13,559 nt of DNA from GCA-002688135 sp964536565 (GCA_964536565.1 CAZHXK010000035.1:1-13559), one strand, 5' to 3'; counted from the first letter of the stretch, positions 5,771-12,818 are shown. Notes: generated from the sequence alone by a model not told the origin. Numbers and translations: made by a program.

Positions 5771-7258
5771 ATGCGTTTTGCTGGTGTTATTAGAAGAATA
5801 CTTGAATCAAAAGGAAAACGAACCGCTGCATATGTGGTTTGTTTTTTAATTGGCGTAGGGTTTGGTGGAGGTGATGTTGGTATATTGGCGATACTGCTGT
5901 TTGTAATGTTGGGTATGTCGCGTATCGCACAGACACAATCACATACATTTTTGGCTATATGCGTTGTGGTGATGCTGCTCGGAACGATTCGAGTATCCAT
6001 TCTTGAGTCGCCTGAAATAACAAAAGGAGAACGACGCATCGAACAAACAATCACGCAGGAAGTTGAATATAGATCCAAAACACAGCGAGTTGTATTAGAT
6101 ATTGATAATCAGAAAACACTCGTATGGTTACAAAGGTATCCAACAGTGCAAGTAGGCGACACAATCAGGTTCACATGCACACTCGAAAAACCGAAGCCAT
6201 TCGACGGGTTTTCATATGATAAGTATTTGGAAAGCCGGGGAATCACGCAACAATGTGGAGGGGTAGACAGTGTAGTCATTGCATCGCACGCAAGCCCAAC
6301 TGTCATTGGGTCGATCTTCACTATTAAAGAAACATTCTCACAAACCATTTCAAAGCTATTTCCTGAGCCACATGCATCATTCTTGGCTGGGATTTTGTAC
6401 GGTGAGCGAGCGGGGATTCCAGAAAAATATACAGAACAATTCGCCATAACCGGCACGTCGCACATTCTCGCGATCTCCGGATACAACATTACGATTATCA
6501 CCATCGCACTCCTTTCTTTGCTCACGTCACTCCTCATCCCACGAAAGAAAGCAGTATGGTCTGTGTTGGGTGGTATCGTGTTGTTCGTAATCTTTGTTGG
6601 GTCGGGCGCATCAGTCACACGCGCAGCGATCATGGGAATGGTTCCACTTTTCGCGCGGATGGTTGGCAGACTGACGTCACCAGTATTCGTACTCATTCAC
6701 GTTGCAGGATTGATGGTATTGCATAGCCCTCTTATTCTGATTTACGATCCAGGATTCCAATTATCATTTGTTGCGACACTTGGCCTCATCATCCTGACGC
6801 CAAAACTCCTCAAGAAATCAGAGTGGCTCCCAGACAGCATACTCGACATCAAAGAAACTGCTGTTGCAACACTCGCAGCCATCATATTCACACTTCCACT
6901 TATTTTATATCACTTCGGACAGCTCTCGCTCACGGCGCTCCCTGTAAACATACTCGTCATTCCTGTTATGCCTCTCATCATGGCAACAGGGTTCATCGCG
7001 ATGCTTGCTGGGATTATCAGTCCAATCCTTGGTATGATATTCGCAACAATTCCGTATCTATTACTTTCGTATGTCCTCGCAGTTATTGAAATTGCGAGCA
7101 AAATCCCGTACGGAGCCCTGTCTGTTGAGTTTGGTATTGAGCTTATGATCGCTGCGTACATAGTGATGTTGATCTTCATATACACACCAATTAGGCCAAA
7201 ACCTAAAAAAGACACAACAGCTGACAATGAAACATGGAACATCGTAGAGCACTCATAA
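5771..7258 (+). CDS. comEC: ComEC/Rec2 DNA-uptake channel, N-terminal and membrane part
   Basis: A 495-residue polytopic membrane protein corresponding to the first two parts of ComEC, the inner-membrane channel that passes one DNA strand into the cytoplasm. After two or three N-terminal membrane helices there is a soluble OB-like region (about residues 75-170, DUF4131 type). The competence domain follows, with the signature 'GERAGIPEKY' (from 211) and 'GTSHILAISG' (228-237), then many further hydrophobic helices. The usual C-terminal metallo-beta-lactamase domain is absent and is encoded by the next gene, whose start overlaps this one by 25 bases in another frame. The protein ends in a polar tail, so the split looks settled rather than a recent break. 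No SD precedes ATG 5771 and I found no convincing promoter. It heads a six-gene run ending at xseB. Confidence 0.92.
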   Translation: MRFAGVIRRILESKGKRTAAYVVCFLIGVGFGGGDVGILAILLFVMLGMSRIAQTQSHTFLAICVVVMLLGTIRVSILESPEITKGERRIEQTITQEVEYRSKTQRVVLDIDNQKTLVWLQRYPTVQVGDTIRFTCTLEKPKPFDGFSYDKYLESRGITQQCGGVDSVVIASHASPTVIGSIFTIKETFSQTISKLFPEPHASFLAGILYGERAGIPEKYTEQFAITGTSHILAISGYNITIITIALLSLLTSLLIPRKKAVWSVLGGIVLFVIFVGSGASVTRAAIMGMVPLFARMVGRLTSPVFVLIHVAGLMVLHSPLILIYDPGFQLSFVATLGLIILTPKLLKKSEWLPDSILDIKETAVATLAAIIFTLPLILYHFGQLSLTALPVNILVIPVMPLIMATGFIAMLAGIISPILGMIFATIPYLLLSYVLAVIEIASKIPYGALSVEFGIELMIAAYIVMLIFIYTPIRPKPKKDTTADNETWNIVEHS

Positions 7259-8208
7259 CAATACTTTCCGCAGCACTCATTGGATTCTTCGCGATCAGTG
7301 GACTTCTTGGGATACCGAGCTATCCCTATGAGGATGGAAAACTATATGTGCATGTCATGGATGTTGGTCAGGGGGATGCGATATTGATTCACACACCGCT
7401 TGGCAAAAATATCTTAGTTGATGGTGGACCGCATAATAACATTCGCGAACCTCTTTCGGATATTCTCGGGTTTGGGTTATATGTGATAGACGAGGTGTTT
7501 CTGTCACATCCGCATGCTGACCATATGTCTGGTTTCCTGACGGTTATGCAAAAGTATCGTGTTGAAAAAATATGGTATACTGGCATCGTACACACAACTC
7601 CGGTGTTTCAGGAGTGGTTGCAGGAAATTTCGATCCAAGAAATTCCGATTGAGCAGCTTACAGGGGTGGATGTGAGAGAAATTGATGGTGTTACGCTTGA
7701 GATACTCTATCCCGATAAGGACATTCAAGACAAATCAGATTGGGTAGATGGGCATAATGGACTGAATGATACATCTATCGTTATGAGAGTGACATTTGGT
7801 GAGGTATCGTTTTTGTTGGTGGGGGATGCTGAGGAAGCATTAGAAAATTATCTGCTAGAGCAGTACACTGTCATTCTGGAGCCACAGGCGATAGAATCCA
7901 GTAGTGAAGATGAAAGTCTGGATACTATCGCTCCTTCGTCGCTCCAGGATGACGCGTTAAAACTCAAAGCTGATGTATTGAAAATCGGTCATCATGGGTC
8001 AAAATCATCAACATCAAAAGAATTTCTAGAGGCAGTCAATCCTTCAGTTGCTGTTATCAGCTCTGGTCAGAATAACTACGGACATCCACACCCATCAGTC
8101 ATCAAAAGATTACGAAAAAGCAACATAGATATATTTCGGACAGACACACACGGAACAATAACATTTGTAACAGATGGATATGATATACACACGATTACTG
8201 AATATTAG
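7234..8208 (+). CDS. ComEC C-terminal metallo-beta-lactamase domain as a separate protein
   Basis: A 324-residue protein equivalent to the C-terminal domain of ComEC, thought in the family to degrade the non-transported DNA strand outside the membrane. A membrane anchor or signal (about residues 5-28, 'ALITILSAALIGFFAISGLL') precedes the fold. Metallo-beta-lactamase motifs are DVGQGDA (43-49), DGG, HPHADH (92-97, the HxHxDH metal site), GD (197-198), GHHGS (252-256) and GHPHP (283-287). A low-complexity acidic stretch ('SSSEDESLD', around 230) sits before the last motifs. The metal ligands are complete, so activity is plausible. It overlaps the upstream comEC gene by 25 bases and the downstream transpeptidase gene by 35. 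Nuclease activity is inferred from the family and context. Confidence 0.9.
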   Translation: MEHRRALITILSAALIGFFAISGLLGIPSYPYEDGKLYVHVMDVGQGDAILIHTPLGKNILVDGGPHNNIREPLSDILGFGLYVIDEVFLSHPHADHMSGFLTVMQKYRVEKIWYTGIVHTTPVFQEWLQEISIQEIPIEQLTGVDVREIDGVTLEILYPDKDIQDKSDWVDGHNGLNDTSIVMRVTFGEVSFLLVGDAEEALENYLLEQYTVILEPQAIESSSEDESLDTIAPSSLQDDALKLKADVLKIGHHGSKSSTSKEFLEAVNPSVAVISSGQNNYGHPHPSVIKRLRKSNIDIFRTDTHGTITFVTDGYDIHTITEY

Positions 8209-8938
8209 CGCGATCGTCCTAGTTTTTGTATTCGCACCAGCATTTGTACGAGCTGCGCCTGGTGACATGGATGGAGATGGTTTGCTCGATCGTTATGAGT
8301 TGATGATAGGATCGAATCCGGAATTAAAAGATTCAGATGGTGACAAGTGGCCAGACCGCGGGGAAGTGTTTGCTGGGTATGACCCATCTGACGCAACAGG
8401 TGCAAAATTAGAAGAGTCTTTATTAAAACGTGATACAGATAATGATGGTCTTGCAGATTACCTCGAGGCTAATATCAACACTGATTATCAGAACGAAGAT
8501 TCAGATGGAGATGGATATGCAGATGGTGTTGAGATTGCTCATGGATTTTCTCCTCTGGATCCAGGTCCAAAGCATTACGGAAAACGAATAGAGGTGTCGA
8601 AAGATCGTCAGACACTTTCGTATTTTGTCGGGCCACATCACATTAATTCGTTTTTAGTGTCTACCGGATTGTGGGGGACTGACACACCAGAAGGAGAATT
8701 TGAAGTTGAAAAGAAGATAGATTCGCACTTATATCAGGGTTCGGATTATTATTACCCAAACACAAAATACAACTTACGTTTTAAGTTTCATGAGCGCGGT
8801 AGTTACTATATTCATGGAGCATATTGGCACAACAACTTCGGGAAACGCATGAGTCATGGATGTGTGAATGTGTCATATCGAGACATGGAGCATTTGTATG
8901 CGTGGGCTGATATGTCGACGCCGGTATCCATTCACTAA
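8174..8938 (+). CDS. Exported L,D-transpeptidase (YkuD) with four DxDxDG calcium-type loops
   Basis: A 254-residue secreted or anchored protein. A signal sequence (hydrophobic stretch about residues 8-25, cleavage likely after 'FVRA') is followed by four 12-residue loops of the pattern DxDxDxxxDxxE at 31-42, 52-63, 86-97 and 108-119, typical of EF-hand or thrombospondin type 3 calcium sites. From about 138 on is a YkuD catalytic domain with H214-G and the active-site SHGC (227-230), where C230 is the nucleophile, followed by V-N. Such enzymes form 3-3 peptidoglycan cross-links or attach proteins to the wall. The start is ATG 8174 or ATG 8180; both lie inside the preceding gene. The stop is one base before the next ATG. 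The calcium-loop array could tether or stabilise the enzyme at the surface (inference). Confidence 0.92.
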   Translation: MDMIYTRLLNISAIVLVFVFAPAFVRAAPGDMDGDGLLDRYELMIGSNPELKDSDGDKWPDRGEVFAGYDPSDATGAKLEESLLKRDTDNDGLADYLEANINTDYQNEDSDGDGYADGVEIAHGFSPLDPGPKHYGKRIEVSKDRQTLSYFVGPHHINSFLVSTGLWGTDTPEGEFEVEKKIDSHLYQGSDYYYPNTKYNLRFKFHERGSYYIHGAYWHNNFGKRMSHGCVNVSYRDMEHLYAWADMSTPVSIH

Positions 8939-8939
8939 T

Positions 8940-9200
8940 ATGAGTTTCACCGAACATGTATACAATATTGTGCGAACGATCCCAGCAGGGTCAACGATGA
9001 CGTACAAGCAAGTCGCGGTTGCTGTGGGCTGCCCGCAGGCTTCTCGTGCCGTGGGAAATATTTTAAACAAGAATTACGATCCAGAAATTCCTTGTCATCG
9101 AGTGGTGAGAAGCGATGGTACGACTGGAGGATATAACCGGGGGGGCAGAGAAGAAGCAAAAGATATTAGATGCAGAAAAACAATAGTATGCACACAGTAG
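8940..9200 (+). CDS. Alkylguanine-DNA alkyltransferase-like protein (MGMT DNA-binding domain only), probable 3' frameshift
   Basis: A small protein consisting only of the C-terminal, DNA-binding half of O6-alkylguanine-DNA alkyltransferases. The helix-turn-helix 'TYKQVAVAVGCPQASRAVGN' (21-40) contains the arginine finger R36. The active-site PCHR (51-54) keeps the acceptor Cys52, so it is not an ATL with Trp there; 'GTTGGYN' follows. ATG 8940 follows the previous TAA by one T. After a run of seven G (9139-9145) the reading frame becomes unlike the family and runs 13 bases into xseA. With six G it would read 'GAEKKQKILDAEKQ' and stop at 9184-9186, matching the family pattern GGxxxGxxxKxxxLxxE and leaving one T before the xseA ATG. 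So either the sequence has an indel error or the gene carries a frameshift. Role: repair or sensing of alkylated guanine. Confidence 0.85.
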   Translation: MSFTEHVYNIVRTIPAGSTMTYKQVAVAVGCPQASRAVGNILNKNYDPEIPCHRVVRSDGTTGGYNRGGREEAKDIRCRKTIVCTQ

Positions 9201-10432
9201 GAGTTTCAGAATTTCTCAACATCGCAAACGAAGTAATTCAACCCATGCGCGACTTGGCAGTCGAAGGCGAGGTAAGTGGTTTTTCAATTCGTCAAAGTAA
9301 ATGGGTATTCTTTTCGATTAAGGATGATGATGCGGTTTTGGAATGTTTTTCGATGGCATTCAAAATCAGCATGCCGATTGAGGATGGCATGAAGGTTCGT
9401 GTTTTTGGGTATCCATCTATATATAAAAAGAGTGGAAGATTTAGATATACGGTTGAGCGAGTAGAGCCGGTCGGAGAAGGAGCGCTGAAAAAAGCATATG
9501 AAGCACTCAAGAAAAAGTTAGGGGAGGAGGGTTTGTTTGTGTCGGAACGTAAGCGAGCTATTCCAGAATTCCCTGCCCGAGTTGGTTTTATCGGATCAGA
9601 TGCTTCAGCTGCATACTCAGACTTTATTCGTATCATGAATAATAGATGGTCTGGTGTGGAAATTCTCGTACACGATGTTCGTGTGCAAGGGGACAGTGCT
9701 CCGCCAGACATTGAAAAGGCATTTCAGTTTTTTAACAAGTTAAAAGAACAACATCCTGACAAAGCGCCGGATGTGCTCGTGTTAACGCGTGGAGGAGGTT
9801 CGCTTGAGGACCTGTGGGCGTTTAATGATGAGCGAGTCGCGCGTGCGGTATTTGCGTCTTCCATTCCCGTCGTGTGTGGAGTTGGTCACGAGAAAGATGA
9901 ATCGCTCGCAGACTATGTCGCAGATATTCGCGCGTCTACACCATCAAACGCCGCTGAGATGATCGTGCCAGACCAGCGAGATGTCATGGATAGGATCGAT
10001 TCGTCTATCGGCTATGTTGAATCAGAATTGGATCAATCAATCACCAAAAGAAAACACAGGATTAACACATCGCTGTATACACTCGAGAAGGTTGTTATGA
10101 AAGTACTGGCAGATGTAAGGCGAGTATTTCAGTCGTTTAGAATTTCACTTACTCATATAGAGCGACTGCGACAAGAAAAATTAATACATCTTCGGCGGAA
10201 TAGTGATCGGTTCGTAGAGAAAATGGGTGGTGTGCTAGCACTGAGGAAACGATCGATCGAGGGAAACGAACGAATGCTGGCACAAGTGAATCCAAGCCAT
10301 ATCTTAAAGCGCGGATATGCTATAACACGCAATGAGCAGGGCGAAGTAATCAAGGATGCTGCGACATTAAAAACAGGCGACAGTATAACTATTCAATTTG
10401 GAAAGGGACGTTCAAAAGCATTAACACAATAA
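9188..10432 (+). CDS. xseA: Exodeoxyribonuclease VII large subunit
   Basis: 414 residues, the catalytic subunit of ExoVII, a metal-independent single-strand DNA exonuclease. It has an N-terminal OB-fold (about 1-95, 'VGVSEFLNIANEVI', 'VEGEVSGF', 'RVFGYPSIY'). The catalytic core contains 'GFIGSDASAAYSDFI' in the place of the common SPTGAA motif, 'RGGGSLEDLWAFNDE' and 'GVGHEKDESLADYVAD' with 'ASTPSNAAE'. Long coiled-coil helices (about 265-370) that bind XseB follow, then a C-terminal 'LKRGYAITRN' segment. Length is near the usual ~400-450. I chose ATG 9188, one base after the likely end of the upstream gene; an in-frame ATG at 9170 would add six residues. No SD. xseB follows after a TAA-T-ATG junction. 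Confidence 0.95.
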   Translation: MHTVGVSEFLNIANEVIQPMRDLAVEGEVSGFSIRQSKWVFFSIKDDDAVLECFSMAFKISMPIEDGMKVRVFGYPSIYKKSGRFRYTVERVEPVGEGALKKAYEALKKKLGEEGLFVSERKRAIPEFPARVGFIGSDASAAYSDFIRIMNNRWSGVEILVHDVRVQGDSAPPDIEKAFQFFNKLKEQHPDKAPDVLVLTRGGGSLEDLWAFNDERVARAVFASSIPVVCGVGHEKDESLADYVADIRASTPSNAAEMIVPDQRDVMDRIDSSIGYVESELDQSITKRKHRINTSLYTLEKVVMKVLADVRRVFQSFRISLTHIERLRQEKLIHLRRNSDRFVEKMGGVLALRKRSIEGNERMLAQVNPSHILKRGYAITRNEQGEVIKDAATLKTGDSITIQFGKGRSKALTQ

Positions 10433-10433
10433 T

Positions 10434-10643
10434 ATGCCAACAAAGAAAAAAACATTCTCAGAGCAATACGCAGATCTCGAAAAGATTACACAGTGGTTTG
10501 AAGCAGAAGATGTCGATCTTGAAGAAGCACTCAAAAAATTTGAGGAAGGCCTCGGTTTGGTTAAAGAACTCAAGACTCATCTGAATGGCATTGAAAATAA
10601 AGTCACAGATATTAAGAAACAATTCAAGGACGTGCTGGAATAG
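10434..10643 (+). CDS. xseB: Exodeoxyribonuclease VII small subunit
   Basis: A 69-residue, highly helical protein with the small-subunit pattern 'TFSEQYADLEKITQWFE', 'DLEEALKKFEEGLGLVKEL' and a C-terminal charged helix. Several XseB copies wrap the coiled-coil of XseA and are needed for ExoVII function. The start ATG is one base after the xseA TAA, as expected for translational coupling, without SD. It is the last gene of the comEC-xseB run; no clear terminator follows, and the next gene has its own promoter beginning 11 bases after the stop. Confidence 0.95.
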   Translation: MPTKKKTFSEQYADLEKITQWFEAEDVDLEEALKKFEEGLGLVKELKTHLNGIENKVTDIKKQFKDVLE

Positions 10644-10653
10644 ACACGAACCG

Positions 10654-10682
10654 TTGACAAGCGTAACAATCTGTGCTAACTT
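10654..10682 (+). promoter_or_regulatory. Promoter of the orphan gene at 10714-11454
   Basis: Perfect -35 TTGACA (10654-10659), 17-base spacer, then TGC-TAACTT (extended -10, hexamer 10677-10682). The predicted start is near 10689, leaving a short leader that holds the SD. Confidence 0.75.
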
Positions 10683-10703
10683 TTTTGAGTTCATTAATAG
10701 TTT

Positions 10704-10710
10704 GGAGGAG
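10704..10710 (+). promoter_or_regulatory. Strong Shine-Dalgarno site of the 10714-11454 gene
   Basis: GGAGGAG immediately upstream of ATG 10714 (three bases after the last G, about six after the GGAGG core). It decides the start and excludes the longer in-frame reading from 10585 that overlaps xseB. Confidence 0.8.
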
Positions 10711-10713
10711 AAG

Positions 10714-11454
10714 ATGAGCGAGCAACAACTTTTATTTCCTGAAGGTGATACAAAAAAAGAGACGCTGTCGTGGCGCGATGGCGTCACGAGATACGCACGT
10801 GAGTTTGTAAGACTTTCGGAAGCATATCTATGTGGCAATTTTGGGTCTCCAAGGTCACGAAAGATGCTCATTGATGTGGTTCACCCGGTGAAGTTAGGGG
10901 TTTGGGTTGTCACATACAAGCTCACGCCCGAGGAGTTGGTGCGTAGAGGGCTTGATCATTTTGTACGAAATGAGATCATTCTCAAAAATCCTTTTGATGT
11001 GGATGCGCCTCGAGACATTCTTCATCCACTATCTTGGTTGAATGGGCTAGAGCTCAAGGATTGTGAGGTGGATTTCCTGATGGATGCGCGTGCGTGGGTT
11101 CGTAATGAATCTAACTCGTTTAGAGGCATTGTGAGCAAGGCAATTGAGGATGTAAAGTCTGGAGTGCTTCCGCTTTTCGGAAAACTCTCAGTCGAGGACT
11201 TCCTTGCCGGGCATCACGCTAAGCATAGAAGTCAGCGTTGCTGTGATCACTGTGGGCAGAAAAATTGGAAGACGGGCAAACCGCCTCATGTCATCACGTT
11301 TGTAGAAGAGGCTGAGAAATTGCTCGAGCTTGTGGTGAACCATGACAGTGCTCGGGCCAAAGACGTGGTATTCCTGATATTTCATGTCAAAGAAGGGTAT
11401 TTTGTACCAGACAAGCAGACGACACCTCGAGCTGTTTTGCGACGTTATGTGTAG
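10714..11454 (+). CDS. Hypothetical protein with a single CxxCG knuckle (orphan, SD-driven)
   Basis: A 246-residue protein that I do not recognise. No signal peptide or membrane segment is visible. The N-terminus 'SEQQLLFPEGD' is polar; the middle is mixed helical/beta with 'NPFDVDAPRDILHPLSWLNG'. At 176-181 there is 'CCDHCG', one half of a zinc-knuckle, with histidines nearby ('GHHAKHR' before, 'GKPPH' after) but no second CxxC. The C-terminal part ends in the basic 'TPRAVLRRYV'. Control signals are complete: consensus promoter, strong SD, and a hairpin terminator 34 bases after the stop. It sits between the ExoVII genes and the rplJL operon as a monocistronic unit. Its architecture matches the other orphan gene at 5295-5663, but I see no clear sequence similarity between the two proteins. 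Confidence 0.82.
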   Translation: MSEQQLLFPEGDTKKETLSWRDGVTRYAREFVRLSEAYLCGNFGSPRSRKMLIDVVHPVKLGVWVVTYKLTPEELVRRGLDHFVRNEIILKNPFDVDAPRDILHPLSWLNGLELKDCEVDFLMDARAWVRNESNSFRGIVSKAIEDVKSGVLPLFGKLSVEDFLAGHHAKHRSQRCCDHCGQKNWKTGKPPHVITFVEEAEKLLELVVNHDSARAKDVVFLIFHVKEGYFVPDKQTTPRAVLRRYV

Positions 11455-11487
11455 GGGGTGCCTGTTTGGCGAGTATAATGCATATTT

Positions 11488-11509
11488 AACGGGCAATACG
11501 CCCGTTTTT
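11488..11509 (+). terminator. Intrinsic terminator of the 10714-11454 gene
   Basis: A 7-bp stem AACGGGC/GCCCGTT (11488-11494 with 11500-11506), loop AATAC, followed by a T-run to 11509. It ends just before the rplJ promoter, isolating the two transcripts. Confidence 0.88.
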
Positions 11510-11516
11510 ATATACA

Positions 11517-11545
11517 TTGACAAGAAAAAGATAGTTCTATACACT
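11517..11545 (+). promoter_or_regulatory. Promoter of the rplJ-rplL operon
   Basis: TTGACA (11517-11522), 17-base spacer, TACACT (11540-11545), directly after the upstream terminator. The predicted start is near 11552, giving a leader of about 275 nt before rplJ. Confidence 0.78.
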
Positions 11546-11551
11546 GTGCTC

Positions 11552-11825
11552 ACATCCGTAGAAAGCGTGCTTTTCGCAAGAAAGTAGGACACGCCGAGGA
11601 ATTCTCAGGGGCAACCCATATTAGGTCGAGAGTTTTCACTACGGTTTGTAGAGTCAACAAAGAATCTTTTAAAAGTTCATAGCTACGCATTTTCATCGCA
11701 ATGCGCTCAAAGCTTCTCATCGTACTACCGAGTATGATTCGTCGCTTGTTCACGCAATGCAATAAAAATGCATACACTATGATCCTTTAAAAAGATACTT
11801 AGCAGACTCTTAACCGTATTTTTTT
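11552..11825 (+). promoter_or_regulatory. Long rplJ 5' leader, probable L10-type autoregulatory RNA
   Basis: This stretch holds no gene I can support. It lies between the promoter and rplJ and contains AGTAGG (11583-11588) shortly followed by GCCGAGG (11593-11599); I associate this pair with the L10-binding region of bacterial L10 leaders (from memory, with a shorter intervening loop here). A GGG-GCAA-CCC tetraloop hairpin (11608-11617) and a 6-bp hairpin CGCATT/AATGCG (11686-11705) are also visible. In the family, the L10-L12 complex binds this leader and represses its own synthesis. No obvious attenuator with a U-run is present, so control, if real, may act on translation or mRNA stability. 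Confidence 0.5.
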
Positions 11826-12347
11826 ATGGCAAAAACGAAAGAACAAAAACAAGTTATCTTGGACAAACTAACTGACCGCTTGAAAAGCGGAAAGGGTGTT
11901 GTATTTGCATCTTTCTCAGAGGTTCCTATGGTTGGAACTGAGGCGCTCCGAAAGAAGTGTCGTGAGAATGGTATTTACTACACGGTTCCAAAAAAGACAC
12001 TTGCTGATCTCGCATTGAAGGAAGCAGGTATCGAAATGGACTCTGTCCGAAAGATGGATGGTAATTTCTCGGTTGCTGTAGCTGATGACGAAGTCGTAGC
12101 TGCACAAACACTCGCTGCATTTGCAGATGAGTTTGAGGGATTCAAGATCGTAGGTGGAGTTCTCGAAAATTCATTTATCGAGGCACCACAAGTAATCGCA
12201 CTATCTAAACTTCCAAACAAGGAACAGCTTCTTGGGCAATTGGTTGGCACATTGGCCGCACCAATTTCTGGATTCGCTCGTGTCTTGCAGGGAAATATTA
12301 CAGGATTTGTGCGCGTACTAGATGCAGTTAAGGGGGTAAAAGCATAA
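11826..12347 (+). CDS. rplJ: 50S ribosomal protein L10
   Basis: 173 residues, the base of the ribosomal stalk: it binds 23S rRNA near the GTPase centre and carries L7/L12 dimers on its C-terminal helix. Typical features are the N-terminal 'KTKEQKQVILDKLTDRLK', the rRNA-binding region ('LRKKCRENGIYYTVPKKTL', 'AGIEMD') and the conserved 'LPNKEQLLGQLVGTLAAPI' segment (about 130-148), followed by 'SGFARVLQGN'. The start ATG follows a run of seven T with no SD. The long leader upstream is probably regulatory. rplL follows after 18 bases. Confidence 0.97.
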   Translation: MAKTKEQKQVILDKLTDRLKSGKGVVFASFSEVPMVGTEALRKKCRENGIYYTVPKKTLADLALKEAGIEMDSVRKMDGNFSVAVADDEVVAAQTLAAFADEFEGFKIVGGVLENSFIEAPQVIALSKLPNKEQLLGQLVGTLAAPISGFARVLQGNITGFVRVLDAVKGVKA

Positions 12348-12365
12348 ACGTATAACACAATTATT

Positions 12366-12803
12366 ATGTCAGAAGAAACAACTACAGCTGAAGCAACTCC
12401 AGAAGCTGCTACAGCAGAAGTACCAGCAAAGTTCAAGGATTTGGTAGCTGAAATCGAAAAGATGTCAGTATTGGATCTCTCAGAGTTGGTAAAAGTATTG
12501 GAGGACAAATTCGGCGTTTCAGCAGCAGCACCAGCTATGATGATGGCAGGAGGAGCAGCAGCAGGTGGAGCAGCAGCAGAGGATGAAGGTCCATCAACAG
12601 TTAATGTTGAGTTGACTGCATTCGGAGAAACTAAGATTGCTGTGATTAAGGCAGTTCGTGGTATCACAGGTCTCGGATTGGCAGAAGCTAAGGCTCTCGT
12701 TGATGGCGCACCAAAAGTAATCAAAGAAGGTGTAGACAAGGCAGCTGCAGAAGAAATGAAAAAACAGATCGAAGAAGCAGGTGGAACAGTTTCATTCAAG
12801 TAA
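12366..12803 (+). CDS. rplL: 50S ribosomal protein L7/L12
   Basis: 145 residues, the multicopy stalk protein that recruits translational GTPases. It has an N-terminal dimerisation domain ('FKDLVAEIEKMSVLDLSELVKVLEDKFGV'-type, about 23-50), an Ala/Gly/Met-rich flexible hinge (about 52-75) and the C-terminal factor-binding domain (about 78-145, 'IAVIKAVRGITGLGLAEAKALVD'-type, ending 'GGTVSFK'). It is about 20 residues longer than the usual ~121 because of an acidic, Thr/Ala/Glu-rich N-terminal extension. No SD precedes ATG 12366. Codons are relatively uniform (many GCA), as expected of a highly expressed gene. A strong terminator follows. Confidence 0.97.
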   Translation: MSEETTTAEATPEAATAEVPAKFKDLVAEIEKMSVLDLSELVKVLEDKFGVSAAAPAMMMAGGAAAGGAAAEDEGPSTVNVELTAFGETKIAVIKAVRGITGLGLAEAKALVDGAPKVIKEGVDKAAAEEMKKQIEEAGGTVSFK

Positions 12804-12818
12804 TCGAAACTCGTTTTC

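Noticed and set aside
6109..6696. Minus-strand open frame of 195 codons inside comEC
   Set aside because: Entirely opposite a well-identified gene, no SD or recognisable motif.
10585..10713. N-terminal extension of the 10714-11454 gene
   Set aside because: It would overlap xseB and include the promoter; the strong SD fixes the start at 10714.
11474..11479. Perfect TATAAT after the 10714-11454 gene
   Set aside because: No -35 at 16-18 bases and it sits just upstream of that gene's terminator; the promoter at 11517-11545 is much better placed.
11546..11660. Possible tRNA in the rplJ leader
   Set aside because: No acceptor stem pairing or GTTCRA T-loop sequence could be assembled.
11550..11777. 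Minus-strand open frame of 75 codons in the rplJ leader
   Set aside because: No SD, promoter or recognisable motif; the region is better explained as the rplJ leader on the plus strand.
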